DNA of 41,513 nucleotides from Youngiibacter fragilis 232.1 (GCF_000495435.3 NZ_AXUN02000219.1:1-41513); one strand, 5' to 3'. Numbered from the stretch's first letter, positions 16,235 through 25,294 are shown. Program-made: numbers and translations. The notes: generated by a model from the sequence alone, not told the origin.

Positions 16235-17617
16235 CTATTTGTAAGCTGCCGCGATGAACCTCTTGGTGATCTCCATAGGCCTTGTTATAGCAGAACCTAC
16301 TACTGCACTATGGACGCCAAGGTCAAGCACGGCCCTGAGCTCCTCAGGAGTCGATATTCCGCCTTCAGCGATTACCGGCTTGTCAAGCTCCCTGACCATC
16401 CTTTCGATAAGGTCCAGTGCTGGAAGCTCCCTCCCCTCAGTATAAGGGGTATATCCTGCCATGGTGCTTCCGATATAGTCGAACCCGAGCTCGGCTGCAA
16501 GCTTCGCCTCCTCGAAGTCCGAGCAGTCAGCCATGAAGAGCTGGTCCGGATATTTCGCCCTTATCAGCGGAAATGCCTCCTTTATGGTCATACCATCAGG
16601 CCTCACTCTGATTGTAGCATCAATGGCTATGATGTCCACACCCTCTTCGCAAAGGGCGTCAACTTCCTTCATGGTTGGGGTTATGTACACATCAGAACCC
16701 TCGTAATCCTGCTTTATGATGCCGATTATCGGAAGGTCCACTGTCTTCTTGATCTCCCTGATGTCTACGACGCTGTTGGCCCTTATTCCGCTGGCCCCGC
16801 CAAGAAAGGCTGCATAGGCCATCCTCCCCATTATGAACGCACTGTGCAGAGGTTCATCCGCCAGTGCCTGGCATGATACTACGACCTTGTTCCTTATTGC
16901 CTCATGTACTTCCTGTTTTGTCCTCATATTTCCTGACAGTTGCCTGCCATCCTCCTTATCGTTAAGATTTTTACCTGCTGCCATCTTCCTTACGAGCTCC
17001 TCCATAAGGTGAGCCATCTTCCGGTGCCCATCTGCATCCAGATGCATGTGGTCGACACTCCTCATCTCGATCAGCTTTCCGGAGTCGAAGAATGGTATAC
17101 CCTCGATCTTCAGCAGTTCAGATAGGTTGCCGGCAAGACCAATTGACTTGATGTCGCAGTCCCTGCCCATTGCATCGCCAATCTCTGTTTCAGCGTATTC
17201 TGCCTGAATCGGAGGAGGGCAGACCACAAGTACCGTTGTCCCCGTTCCATCAGGACCTGCCTTGACGGACCTCGCCTTGACTGCAAGCCTTGTTATCCCC
17301 ATTGCTATGTTCCTTGAGGTCATTGAAAACCTCTCTTTGGTGTCGTTGGTGCCCAGCATTATTATGGCGAGCTCAACAGGACTGTGGCTGAGCAGGCATG
17401 GATGTATGTAGTCTATTCCCTTCAGTCCTTCAAACAGAGGATCTTCGCAGACCGCGTTCCGTCCGGAGAGGCCTTCGGATATGACTTCCCACTCCTGTCC
17501 AAGCTTCTCCTGGAGCATGGTCGTCCACCTCTCTTCATATGGAAACCTTCCTCCGGTCCCTGCATCATAGCCCCATGTGTTCGAGTCACCGAAGCATACT
17601 ATCCTTTTCCTGTCCAT
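16235..17617 (-). CDS. nanE: SGNH hydrolase fused to ManNAc-6-phosphate epimerase
   Basis: A 460-residue fusion. Residues 1-210 are an SGNH/GDSL esterase: block I FGDSNTWGYD (Ser12), Gly in block II (GLSGRN), block III GTND (89-92) and block V DHMHLDADGH (Asp189, His192). A hydrophilic linker follows at about 213-229. Residues 231-460 are NanE, a TIM barrel that epimerises ManNAc-6-P to GlcNAc-6-P: SCQALADEPLH, GIIKQDY (Lys302), AIDATIRVRPDG, VIAEGGIST (Glu418). An in-frame ATG at 16925-16927, preceded by CAGGAAAT, could start NanE on its own. The esterase may remove O-acetyl groups from sialic acid or ManNAc; this is inference. It overlaps the Gfo/Idh/MocA gene by 19 bases. Confidence 0.93.
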   Translation of the reverse strand: MDRKRIVCFGDSNTWGYDAGTGGRFPYEERWTTMLQEKLGQEWEVISEGLSGRNAVCEDPLFEGLKGIDYIHPCLLSHSPVELAIIMLGTNDTKERFSMTSRNIAMGITRLAVKARSVKAGPDGTGTTVLVVCPPPIQAEYAETEIGDAMGRDCDIKSIGLAGNLSELLKIEGIPFFDSGKLIEMRSVDHMHLDADGHRKMAHLMEELVRKMAAGKNLNDKEDGRQLSGNMRTKQEVHEAIRNKVVVSCQALADEPLHSAFIMGRMAYAAFLGGASGIRANSVVDIREIKKTVDLPIIGIIKQDYEGSDVYITPTMKEVDALCEEGVDIIAIDATIRVRPDGMTIKEAFPLIRAKYPDQLFMADCSDFEEAKLAAELGFDYIGSTMAGYTPYTEGRELPALDLIERMVRELDKPVIAEGGISTPEELRAVLDLGVHSAVVGSAITRPMEITKRFIAAAYK

Positions 17618-18744
17618 GCTTTCTTCCCCTCTTCCTCAGATACCTTCTTCCTGTACGCCTCCTCATATTCCAGAGGATCAAAGTCGAGTCCCACTGTCCT
17701 TCCAGTCCAGGCTGACAGATATGCGGCGTTCACCGCCCTCACTGTGTCCCTTCCTCCATGGAAAGAGCACTGGATCTCCTTGCTGCCTCCGATAGCGTCC
17801 ACGAAATTCTGTATTGTCGCTGCCTGCTCCACCTTGTTGGGCACTGCCTTTATCTCCTCGAAGGTTTCAGTCCAGGGCACCTTTGTAAAATACCCTGTTT
17901 CTGACTTTGCGAACTCCTCCTCAGGCATCGACAGCGTTCTTACAGTTAGCCTTGAATCGTCCTCCACTATTATCTGTCCTCTTTCGAAGGACAGCTCCAG
18001 CCTGTTCGTTCCAGGGCACTCATGGGTTGACGCGGTGAATGTCCCTGTTGCGCCGCTCCCGTAGAATAGCACCAGCGTCGCATCATTTTCAGTGTTAACC
18101 GGCCTGTGCAGCCCTTCTTTTGTGTATGCGGAGATCCTTTCAGGCATCCCTGCTATCCACAGCAGGAGGTCGAACTGGTGGATCGCCTGATTCATCAGCA
18201 CTCCGCCGGCCTCAGTCTTCCAGCTTCCTCTCCAGGAGCCTGACCTGTAATAGGCATAGGTCCTGTACAGGTTGGTTATCTGCCAGGATGAGCGCCTCAT
18301 CTCACCGAGGCTTCCGGAGTGTACGATATCCCTGACCTTCCTGTAGAGGCTGTTTGCCCGCCTGTTCACCATTACCCCGGAAGCAAGTTCAGGTCTGCCA
18401 TCAGCCAATGCGACAAGCCTTTCCACCTCAATCGTGCTTACTCCAAGGGGCTTGTCCACAAGAACGCTTATGCCTCTCGATATTGCCTCTTCAGCCATCT
18501 CCGCATGCAGGGTATGCGGAGTGGTTATTATCACCCCATCGACTAAGCCTGAATCAAGCATGTCGGTATAGCTGCCGAATATTTTGGCACCGGCAAGCCC
18601 GCACTTCTCAGCTGTGTCCTCCGCCCTGGCGGTATTTCTCGAGGACAGGGCGGCTATGTTTGCCCCATTTACCAAGCCATCAGCGAAGATGGACATGTAG
18701 TCACCTGCTACCTGGCCTATCCCTGCTATCCCGATCCTTATCAT
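17599..18744 (-). CDS. Gfo/Idh/MocA-family oxidoreductase, possible NanOx-type enzyme
   Basis: A 381-residue NAD(P)-dependent oxidoreductase. The N-terminal Rossmann domain has GIAGIGQVA (residues 5-13) and the family motif near VDKPLGV (Lys98, an E-K-P variant). The C-terminal domain has GGVLMNQAIHQFDLLLW with the catalytic-type His189. In Ruminococcus gnavus and E. coli (YjhC) a member of this family interconverts 2,7-anhydro-Neu5Ac and Neu5Ac through a keto intermediate. The location directly behind the sialate lyase and flavoprotein genes suggests a similar sialic acid conversion, but other sugars are possible. It overlaps the flavoprotein stop by 4 bases (ATGA) and has a GGAGG ribosome site. 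Confidence 0.88.
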   Translation of the reverse strand: MIRIGIAGIGQVAGDYMSIFADGLVNGANIAALSSRNTARAEDTAEKCGLAGAKIFGSYTDMLDSGLVDGVIITTPHTLHAEMAEEAISRGISVLVDKPLGVSTIEVERLVALADGRPELASGVMVNRRANSLYRKVRDIVHSGSLGEMRRSSWQITNLYRTYAYYRSGSWRGSWKTEAGGVLMNQAIHQFDLLLWIAGMPERISAYTKEGLHRPVNTENDATLVLFYGSGATGTFTASTHECPGTNRLELSFERGQIIVEDDSRLTVRTLSMPEEEFAKSETGYFTKVPWTETFEEIKAVPNKVEQAATIQNFVDAIGGSKEIQCSFHGGRDTVRAVNAAYLSAWTGRTVGLDFDPLEYEEAYRKKVSEEEGKKAWTGKG

Positions 18745-20387
18745 TTCGTTCCTCCCGTGAATGCAGCTATCGGTTCTCCCTTTTTCAGCCTTACCTTTTT
18801 CAGCCTTACCCTTATCATCTTTCCCAGGCTTTCATCCTTATATGGATGATCCTCCCTGTAATGGGAGCCCCTGCTTTCCTTCCTCAGGTCCATTGCTTCA
18901 ATGCAGGCCCTGGCCATTTCGACTGACGAAAGGAGCCTGTTCGAATCAAGGTAGTCAGAATCCGAGGTACCCCTGCCCTTTGCAAGTTCCATCCTGCCAA
19001 TGAAATCCCTGACCTTTTCAATGCTTTCACTGCTCCTTGCTATGAATGCATCCCGGTACATGGTTTCTCTCAGTGCCTCCAGCTTTTCTTTTGAATCCGC
19101 AATATTGAATGCTTCAAGCTCAGCCTCTTCAACCAATTCCTTATCCTCTGCATATCCTGCTGCTGACCTTCCGGCCTTCATGCCGAACACTATGCCGTTT
19201 GCTGTTGATAGTCCACCTATCCTGTCAGCTCCATGCATCCCGCCTGTGCATTCTCCGCAGGCGAAAAGCCCGGGAACCGAGGTTTTTGCATTCTCATCGA
19301 TCTCGATCCCGCCATTCGATGCATGCATGAACGGTGCAAGTATGATCTCCTCTTCAGCGGATACGCCCTTCTCATCCTTCAGCCACCTGAAGTATTCCTT
19401 AACGAACTCGCTTCCTGAATTGAGCCTTTCAAGGTCGTACCTAAGTACCATGCCATCTGTGTTCCCTTTAGCCATCTCCTTTGAAAAGGCTATGTCCAGG
19501 TACCTTGATACAGTCTCTGACGAGAACGGGCCGTGCAGGCTCCTTGCATCCAGGACCTCCTGCTCTTTCAGGCCGAACGGAAGGTATCTTCCTATGAATG
19601 GATTTCCCTCCCTGTCAGTGAACCTTGAAGCGAAGAAGGTCTTCTCATTGTATATGGTCTTGAACGCCGGCCTTACGAATCCCAGCATTATCTGCATGAA
19701 CTCAAGGTTTACAGCCTCTGCACCCGCCCTCATTGCAGCGGCGGTTCCAGTTGCATCCACATCATCTGTTGTGAGCCTTCTCCTGTAAAGTCCACCAAGT
19801 CCTCCTGAGGCAAGCACCACAGCCTTTGCTGCGATATACAGGGTATCCTTCCTGTTAAGGACCCCGACAGCACCGCTGGCCCTTCCATCATTCATGACGA
19901 TCTCAGTCATCTGGAAGAAGGGGAGCTCCTTCACGCCTGATTCCTCAAGTATTGAAGGAAGGCTCCTGAGAAGGTTCTTCTTGGTGAGCCCTCTCCATCT
20001 CCTGTGCTTGTGGTCGAAGCAGGGTATGTATTCCTTCTCGCCGCTTGCATCCCCTGAAGGCTTCATGAGCTCTACACCCAATGCCTCAAGTTCATCCACG
20101 GAGCTGTTGAGTCCTTCTGCAAAGGCTCTTGCGACCTTCTCGTTTATCATCCCGGAGCCCACTGTCCGGATGGTTTCCAGGAGCTCTTCCGTATCTTCCT
20201 CTCCATCCGGTCCCACAAGCCCGAAACCCCAGGTGCCTGGATAGAAGGTCGAGCCTGAGAACGTATTTGCCGAGGAGGTCAGGAGCACACTCCTGCCCTC
20301 CCTTGCAGCGGAAACCGCCGCACAGACTCCGGCAATTCCAGAACCTATCACCAGGATGTCGGTCTCAATTCTTTTCTTAAGCTTCAT
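18741..20387 (-). CDS. SdhA/FrdA-like FAD-dependent oxidoreductase
   Basis: A 548-residue cytoplasmic flavoprotein. The FAD-binding motif ILVIGSGIAG (Gly15, Gly17, Gly20) opens it. ASGGLGGLYRR and the core GLFACGECTGGMHGADRIGG match fumarate reductase/succinate dehydrogenase flavoproteins. The C-terminal helical domain has EMARACIEAMDLRKESRGSHYREDHPYKD, the Succ_DH_flav_C signature. No FMN domain, haem region, signal peptide or iron-sulfur partner gene is present. The substrate is unknown; it may oxidise or reduce a sialic acid derivative. L-aspartate oxidase is less likely because no nad genes are nearby. It overlaps nanA by 11 bases and has a weak ribosome site, so translation is probably coupled. 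Confidence 0.88.
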   Translation of the reverse strand: MKLKKRIETDILVIGSGIAGVCAAVSAAREGRSVLLTSSANTFSGSTFYPGTWGFGLVGPDGEEDTEELLETIRTVGSGMINEKVARAFAEGLNSSVDELEALGVELMKPSGDASGEKEYIPCFDHKHRRWRGLTKKNLLRSLPSILEESGVKELPFFQMTEIVMNDGRASGAVGVLNRKDTLYIAAKAVVLASGGLGGLYRRRLTTDDVDATGTAAAMRAGAEAVNLEFMQIMLGFVRPAFKTIYNEKTFFASRFTDREGNPFIGRYLPFGLKEQEVLDARSLHGPFSSETVSRYLDIAFSKEMAKGNTDGMVLRYDLERLNSGSEFVKEYFRWLKDEKGVSAEEEIILAPFMHASNGGIEIDENAKTSVPGLFACGECTGGMHGADRIGGLSTANGIVFGMKAGRSAAGYAEDKELVEEAELEAFNIADSKEKLEALRETMYRDAFIARSSESIEKVRDFIGRMELAKGRGTSDSDYLDSNRLLSSVEMARACIEAMDLRKESRGSHYREDHPYKDESLGKMIRVRLKKVRLKKGEPIAAFTGGTK

Positions 20388-21321
20388 TCTTCTCTATGGT
20401 ATCAATGAACTTTACATCAGTCAGCGAAAGCCTCTTCTTGAGAGCCACGAAATCCTTCCTGATCGACGCCTCTTCAGCCTCAGTGAAGTTCGAGAATGGC
20501 TTCCTGGCATAGCCTGCTGGAACTCCTGCCCACCTGTTTATCGCCTTGAGCAGCGACATCAGGCTTCCATACTTCAGCATCTGCATTATAACCTCGACAC
20601 CCTGCTTCATGACGTTGTTTGCCCTCTCGATGTCGCCCTTGACGAATGCATCGTATATTGCAAGGAAGGTATCAGGTATCGCATTGTAGGTCGAACCGAT
20701 TATGCCGTCAGAGCCCGCAAGGAGACCTGAAAGTGCCATCTCGTCAGCACCGGAATATACCATGAAATCGGCTCCGATGTCAGACTTCAGCTGGGTTATC
20801 TCGAAGTGAGTTGTCGATGTGTACTTTATTCCCTTTACTCCAGGGATCTTCGCAAGCTTTACAAGTGTTCCGTATCCCATGATCCCCGCAAGAGGAATGT
20901 TGTATATTATCATAGGGAGCGGGCTGGCCTCAGCAAGGTCCCTGTAGTAGCCTATGATCTGTTCCTCTGAGAACTTGTAGTAGAAAGGAGGTACTGAAGA
21001 TACGGCATCCGCACCTGACTCGTAGGCATGGACGGTAAGCTCCTTTGAAAGCCTTGTGGATATCGCTCCTACATGGACTATCACAGGGATCCTTCCCTTA
21101 ACCTCGTCCATTGCGATCTCAACTGCCTTCTTCCTCTCGTCCTGCGACATGAGGAAGCCTTCTCCTGTTGATCCGACAAGGTACAGTCCGTGGACGCCCT
21201 CGCCTATCAGGTGGGATATGAGAGCCCTGAGGCCCTTTTCATCCAGTTCCTCCTCTGCGGTAAACGGTGTTAAAAGTGCAGGTATTACTCCCTTGATCTC
21301 TGATATGTTGAAATTAGCCAT
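20377..21321 (-). CDS. nanA: N-acetylneuraminate lyase
   Basis: Splits N-acetylneuraminate into ManNAc and pyruvate. The 314-residue (beta/alpha)8 barrel of the DHDPS/NAL family has the NAL-type GSTGEGFLMSQDER loop (from residue 50), the catalytic Tyr140 in IIYNIP and the Schiff-base Lys166 in GIKYTS, followed by VYSGADEM. The GSTGE and YSGADE motifs favour sialate lyase over dihydrodipicolinate synthase, and the neighbouring nanE, nanK and nagB genes support this. Ribosome site AAGGAATG; the start overlaps the ABC ATPase gene by 8 bases. Confidence 0.94.
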   Translation of the reverse strand: MANFNISEIKGVIPALLTPFTAEEELDEKGLRALISHLIGEGVHGLYLVGSTGEGFLMSQDERKKAVEIAMDEVKGRIPVIVHVGAISTRLSKELTVHAYESGADAVSSVPPFYYKFSEEQIIGYYRDLAEASPLPMIIYNIPLAGIMGYGTLVKLAKIPGVKGIKYTSTTHFEITQLKSDIGADFMVYSGADEMALSGLLAGSDGIIGSTYNAIPDTFLAIYDAFVKGDIERANNVMKQGVEVIMQMLKYGSLMSLLKAINRWAGVPAGYARKPFSNFTEAEEASIRKDFVALKKRLSLTDVKFIDTIEKNEA

Positions 21322-22339
21322 TCTTCACATTCCTTTCTATTTGTTCATCTACGTAGTGGCAGGCGACATGGTGTTTGCTTCCGTCAATATCGTATTCCTT
21401 GAGCTCAGGCTTTTCAGTCTTGCACCTCTCCATGCAATATGAGCATCTTGGGTGGAAGGTACAGCCTGAAGGTGGTTTTGAAGGACTTGGGACATCTCCC
21501 TCGAGAATTATCCTGTTTGTCTTCCTGTCCGGTTCAGCGACGAATATCGCTGAGAGCAGCGCCTGTGTGTACGGATGGAGCTTGTTCCTGTAAAGCTCGT
21601 CTGCGTCAGCAAGCTCCACTATCCTCCCAAGATACATGACAGCGATCCTGTCGCTTATGTACTCAACGACACTCAGGTCGTGGGTAATGAATATGTATGT
21701 GAGCTGCCTCTCTTCCTTGAGCTTCTTGAGAAGGTTAAGCACCTGAGCCTGTATGGACACGTCCAGTGCGCTTACAGCCTCATCGCATACTATTAGCTCC
21801 GGGTTTACCGAAAGAGCCCTTGCGATTCCTATCCTCTGCCTCTGTCCTCCGGAGAACTCATGTGGATACCTGTCCATGTATTCCCTTCTCATGTTGACTG
21901 CCTCGAGAAGGTCCCCGATTATCTTCCTTCTTTCTTCCCTGTCCTTCACCCCGAATTTCTTCAGCGGGTCCTCAAGTGACTGGAAGATCGTAAATGCCGG
22001 ATTAAGCGAGGAATGCGGGTCCTGGAAAACTATCTGCAGCTTCTTCCTTGCGTTGTCAAGCTCGCTTCCAGGCAGCTTCCTCAGGTCCTTCATACCATCC
22101 TCGAACTTGTATTCCATTGTCCCGTCCGTAGCCTTCACGAGCTGCAGTATGGATTTGCCGAGCGTCGTCTTTCCGCAGCCTGATTCTCCGACAAGCCCTA
22201 AAGTCTCACCCTTGTATACGTCAATTGATATGTCATCAACAGCCTTGACATGACCAACGGTCTTCTTCAGCACTCCCTTCTTCACAGGGAAGTAGGTCTT
22301 TACGTTCTTAAGGCTCAGGAGAACTTCCTTATTTTCCAT
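21314..22339 (-). CDS. Opp/Sat-type ABC transporter ATPase, second subunit
   Basis: A 341-residue ATPase of the dipeptide/oligopeptide/nickel class (OppF/DppF-like). It has Walker A GESGCGKT, the Q-loop VFQDPHSSLNP, the signature FSGGQRQRIGIA and Walker B LIVCDEAVSALD. The C-terminal oligopeptide-type tail has GDVPSPSKPPSGCTFHPRC with a Cys cluster. The start ATG 22339 (MENKEVLLSLKNV) has AAGGAGGTG upstream; the longer frame to 22462 is rejected. In this operon the substrate is probably sialic acid, as for Haemophilus SatABCD, a member of the same transporter class. Confidence 0.93.
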   Translation of the reverse strand: MENKEVLLSLKNVKTYFPVKKGVLKKTVGHVKAVDDISIDVYKGETLGLVGESGCGKTTLGKSILQLVKATDGTMEYKFEDGMKDLRKLPGSELDNARKKLQIVFQDPHSSLNPAFTIFQSLEDPLKKFGVKDREERRKIIGDLLEAVNMRREYMDRYPHEFSGGQRQRIGIARALSVNPELIVCDEAVSALDVSIQAQVLNLLKKLKEERQLTYIFITHDLSVVEYISDRIAVMYLGRIVELADADELYRNKLHPYTQALLSAIFVAEPDRKTNRIILEGDVPSPSKPPSGCTFHPRCSYCMERCKTEKPELKEYDIDGSKHHVACHYVDEQIERNVKNG

Positions 22340-23336
22340 TTGAAAGCACCTCCTTGTAGTGCCAGCATCGAACCATGTGATTGCCTTCGACGATCTCCTC
22401 GCCAGGCATCTCCATGCACTTGTCTGTAGCAAAATCGCATCTGTCCTTGAACTGGCAGCCAACCGGCCTGTTGTAAGGGTCCGGTGTTGAACCCCTTATT
22501 GGCTTCAGGTCCTGGTTCCTGCCCTTTCCGAGTATTGGTATGGACTGCAGCAGCGCCTTGGTATATGGATGGGCAGGCTTCGTCAGGACTTCCTTGGTTA
22601 TCCCGCTTTCCACGATGTTTCCCATGTACATGACTGCAACCTCGTCAGAAACCTCATTCACGACACCCATGTCGTGGGTGATGAGGAGGATCGCAGTGTT
22701 GAATTCCTTCTTCAGCTTCATCATGAGCTCGAATATCTGGGCCTGTATGGTTACGTCAAGTGCTGTAGTCGGCTCATCAGCTATAAGGACCTTCGGGTTG
22801 CAGCTCATTGCCATGGCTATCATTGCCCTCTGCCTCATTCCGCCTGAGAACTGATGGGGATATTCATTCACCCTCTGCTCAGGATTGGGGATCCCCATCA
22901 ATGTAAGGAGCTCGATCGACCTTGCATGGGCTTCCTTTGTAGTCATTTTGGTGTGGGCCTTAAGGTTCTCTGAGATCTGGAAGCCTACGGTATACACAGG
23001 ATTCAGGGCTGTCATCGGGTCCTGGAATATCATGGCGATATCCCCGCCCCTTATTGACCTCATCTTCTTTCCGTTCTTCGGAAGCTTATCTATCCTTATA
23101 TCCTCTCCATCGGAATGGTAGGTTATGGAGCCTTCCTCTATCCTTGAAAGGTCAGGAAGGAGCTGCATTATTGATGCTGCAGTAACGCTCTTTCCGCAGC
23201 CTGATTCTCCGACTACGCAAAGTGTCCTTCCCTTCCTGATGTCGAACGACACCCCGTTAAGGGCCCTGTTGCACCTCTCGTTTGTATAGAAATATGTCTT
23301 CAGGTTATTTACGCTTATTATCTTGTCGTGTTCCAT
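22329..23336 (-). CDS. Opp/Sat-type ABC transporter ATPase, first subunit
   Basis: A 335-residue ATPase (OppD/DppD-like) with Walker A GESGCGKS, Q-loop IFQDPMTALNP, signature FSGGMRQRAMIA and Walker B VLIADEPTTALD. The C-terminal Cys-containing tail (GCQFKDRCDFATDKC) is typical of the family. ATG 23336 has AAGGAGGC 5 bases upstream, so the frame to 23390 is not used. It forms a heterodimer with the following ATPase, whose start overlaps its end by 11 bases. Confidence 0.93.
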   Translation of the reverse strand: MEHDKIISVNNLKTYFYTNERCNRALNGVSFDIRKGRTLCVVGESGCGKSVTAASIMQLLPDLSRIEEGSITYHSDGEDIRIDKLPKNGKKMRSIRGGDIAMIFQDPMTALNPVYTVGFQISENLKAHTKMTTKEAHARSIELLTLMGIPNPEQRVNEYPHQFSGGMRQRAMIAMAMSCNPKVLIADEPTTALDVTIQAQIFELMMKLKKEFNTAILLITHDMGVVNEVSDEVAVMYMGNIVESGITKEVLTKPAHPYTKALLQSIPILGKGRNQDLKPIRGSTPDPYNRPVGCQFKDRCDFATDKCMEMPGEEIVEGNHMVRCWHYKEVLSNGK

Positions 23337-23346
23337 CGCTGCCTCC

Positions 23347-24264
23347 TTAACCCTGCTGCGTTGGGTCCGCAGAATCCCTGAGACCGTCACCCATGAAGTT
23401 GACGCTCATTACGAACAGGGATATTACGATACCTACTGGAAGCCAGATCCACCAGTTCCGAAGAAGGACTGTCTGGTCCTGGGCTGCATTTAGAATGTTG
23501 CCCCATGTGGCAATTTCAAGCGGAACACCGAGTCCGAGGAATGACAGTGACGCCTCCTCAAGTATGAACATGGCGGTGCTTAGCGTGATGTTTACAAGTA
23601 TCGGTCCTATGGCATTGGGCAGCATGTGCTTGTAGCATACTATCACGTCGCTGAGGCCGAAGGCCTTGAGCGCCTGCACATACTCTTCCTCCCTTATCGA
23701 CAGCATCCTCGCCCTCGTCATCCTGTACACGCTGCCCCATCCGGTGGCAATGAATATGATGAGGAGGTTACGAAGGCTCTGTCCGAGGATAGTAACGAGA
23801 AGGAGCACAAGTACGATCTGAGGGAACGACATGAATATCTCGGAGATCCTTAATATCGTCCTGTCTATGACTCCACCCTTGTAGCCTGCGTAAGCTCCGA
23901 GGATCACTCCTATGGCTGCCGCTCCGAGAGCACTTCCTAAGCCTACCAGTATGGATATCCTTCCGCCGTAAAGGACCCTTGAGAAGATGTCCCTTCCTAT
24001 CTTGTCAGTTCCAAGGATATGTTCAGCGCTTGGCGGCTGAAGCACGCTCTCCATGTTGACTCCAAGCGGGTCATAGCTTGTGAGGAGAGGAGCAAGGAGT
24101 GATGCCAGTATGATGATGACGAATATTACCATACCGAGGAGCGCAAGCTTGTTCTTCAGGAGCTTCCTTAAGCTCCTGTTCATGGTCTTGCCGCCGCCTT
24201 TTCCAGCTTCTTCCATGGCCTTTATCTTATCGAATTTTTTGTTTAGTCTCTTGTTTACTGCCAT
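23347..24264 (-). CDS. Opp/Sat-type ABC transporter permease, second subunit
   Basis: A 305-residue inner-membrane permease (OppC/DppC-like). A basic N-terminal cytoplasmic tail precedes the first membrane segment (LALLGMVIFVIIILASLLAPLL). The periplasmic-side motif GTDKIGRDIFSRVLYGGRISILVG and the EAA loop EEYVQALKAFGLSDVIVCYKHMLPNAIGPILV are family hallmarks, with about six membrane spans. The SLSFLGLGV segment precedes the last span. Ribosome site AGGAGGAG; 8 bases after the first permease. Confidence 0.94.
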   Translation of the reverse strand: MAVNKRLNKKFDKIKAMEEAGKGGGKTMNRSLRKLLKNKLALLGMVIFVIIILASLLAPLLTSYDPLGVNMESVLQPPSAEHILGTDKIGRDIFSRVLYGGRISILVGLGSALGAAAIGVILGAYAGYKGGVIDRTILRISEIFMSFPQIVLVLLLVTILGQSLRNLLIIFIATGWGSVYRMTRARMLSIREEEYVQALKAFGLSDVIVCYKHMLPNAIGPILVNITLSTAMFILEEASLSFLGLGVPLEIATWGNILNAAQDQTVLLRNWWIWLPVGIVISLFVMSVNFMGDGLRDSADPTQQG

Positions 24265-24272
24265 GTCTCCTC

Positions 24273-25226
24273 CTAATCCAGCTTGACTCTCGGGTCAAGC
24301 ACGGCTGTGAGTATGTCTACAAGGAAGCTTGATGCAAGCACCGCAACCACTGAGAACAGCGCAATCATCATGACAAGAGGATAATTCTGTCCCCTGACGG
24401 CTGTGACGAAGGTGCTTCCTATCCCCTGTCTCTGGAATATGGTCTCTATGACAACCGATCCGCCTATAAGCATTGGAAGCCTGAAACCTATGAGGACCAT
24501 TACCGGAGTGAGAGCAACCCTGAAGCCGTGGACAAGGTTAACCCTCCACTCTGGAAGGCCTTTGCTCCTTGCTGTCTTGATGTACTCCTTGTTCATTGCG
24601 TCAAGCATCGATGCCCTGGCATATCTCATGACGCCTGCGGTCAGTGACACTCCCAGCACCATGGCTGGAAGGAAAAGGACCCTCAGTTCGTCCATGAAAG
24701 AGGTCTGGTTAGGCAGAAGCTTTATCGGGAACAGCCTGAGCTTGAGAACGAATACCATTATGACGACAAGCCCGAAGAAGAACTGCGGTATCGATACACC
24801 GATCATTCCTCCTATTGTCAGTACGTTGTCAGCAAGGGTCCCCTTCTTGAGGGCGCTTACAAGTCCAAGGATGCTTCCAAACACTGTAGATATCAGAAGT
24901 GCTGCTACGGAAAGCTCTACGGTTGAAGAAAGGTTCCTTGCGACGATATCGGAGATCTTGACACCCGATGTTATGCTGAATCCAAAATTGCCCTTCAGCA
25001 TCTCGAAAAGCCACCTGAAATATCTGAGCAGGAACGGATCGTTCAGTCCGTATGCATCCCTCAGCGCAGCCAGCTGCTCCGGAGATATGTTGGCCATGGC
25101 GTCTGGCGGGATGAGATGGGATACTGCATCGCCAGGTGTCAGCTCAAGGCCGAGATATATCAGGAATGTTATTACGAGAATCATCGGCAGCATGGACAAC
25201 AGCCTTCTGATAATATATGAAACCAT
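24273..25226 (-). CDS. Opp/Sat-type ABC transporter permease, first subunit
   Basis: A 317-residue permease (OppB/DppB-like) with the classical N-terminal span YIIRRLLSMLPMILVITFLIYLGLELTPGD. It carries the long extracytoplasmic region with GLNDPFLLRYFRWL and the EAA motif EYIKTARSKGLPEWRVNLVHGFRVALTPV, and the C-terminal GGSVVIETIFQRQGIGS. About six membrane spans. Ribosome site AAGGAGGA. It lies 68 bases after the binding-protein gene. Confidence 0.94.
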   Translation of the reverse strand: MVSYIIRRLLSMLPMILVITFLIYLGLELTPGDAVSHLIPPDAMANISPEQLAALRDAYGLNDPFLLRYFRWLFEMLKGNFGFSITSGVKISDIVARNLSSTVELSVAALLISTVFGSILGLVSALKKGTLADNVLTIGGMIGVSIPQFFFGLVVIMVFVLKLRLFPIKLLPNQTSFMDELRVLFLPAMVLGVSLTAGVMRYARASMLDAMNKEYIKTARSKGLPEWRVNLVHGFRVALTPVMVLIGFRLPMLIGGSVVIETIFQRQGIGSTFVTAVRGQNYPLVMMIALFSVVAVLASSFLVDILTAVLDPRVKLD

Positions 25227-25294
25227 TTTTCCTCCTTCTTAAGAAATATAGCTGTGGAGAAAACCACAGCTATACCTTAAGCACTAAATATATG

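Noticed and set aside
16925-16927. Separate nanE gene starting at the internal ATG
   Set aside because: The frame is open through the linker from the SGNH domain, so the primary call is a fusion. Internal initiation is kept only as a possibility.
18741-20387. Flavoprotein as L-aspartate oxidase (NadB)
   Set aside because: No nadA or nadC gene is nearby. The operon context is sialic acid catabolism, so I left it as an SdhA-like protein of unknown substrate.
22340-22462. 41-codon N-terminal extension of the second ABC ATPase
   Set aside because: It lies inside the upstream ATPase gene, is not similar to family N-termini, and the ATG at 22339 has an AAGGAGGTG site.
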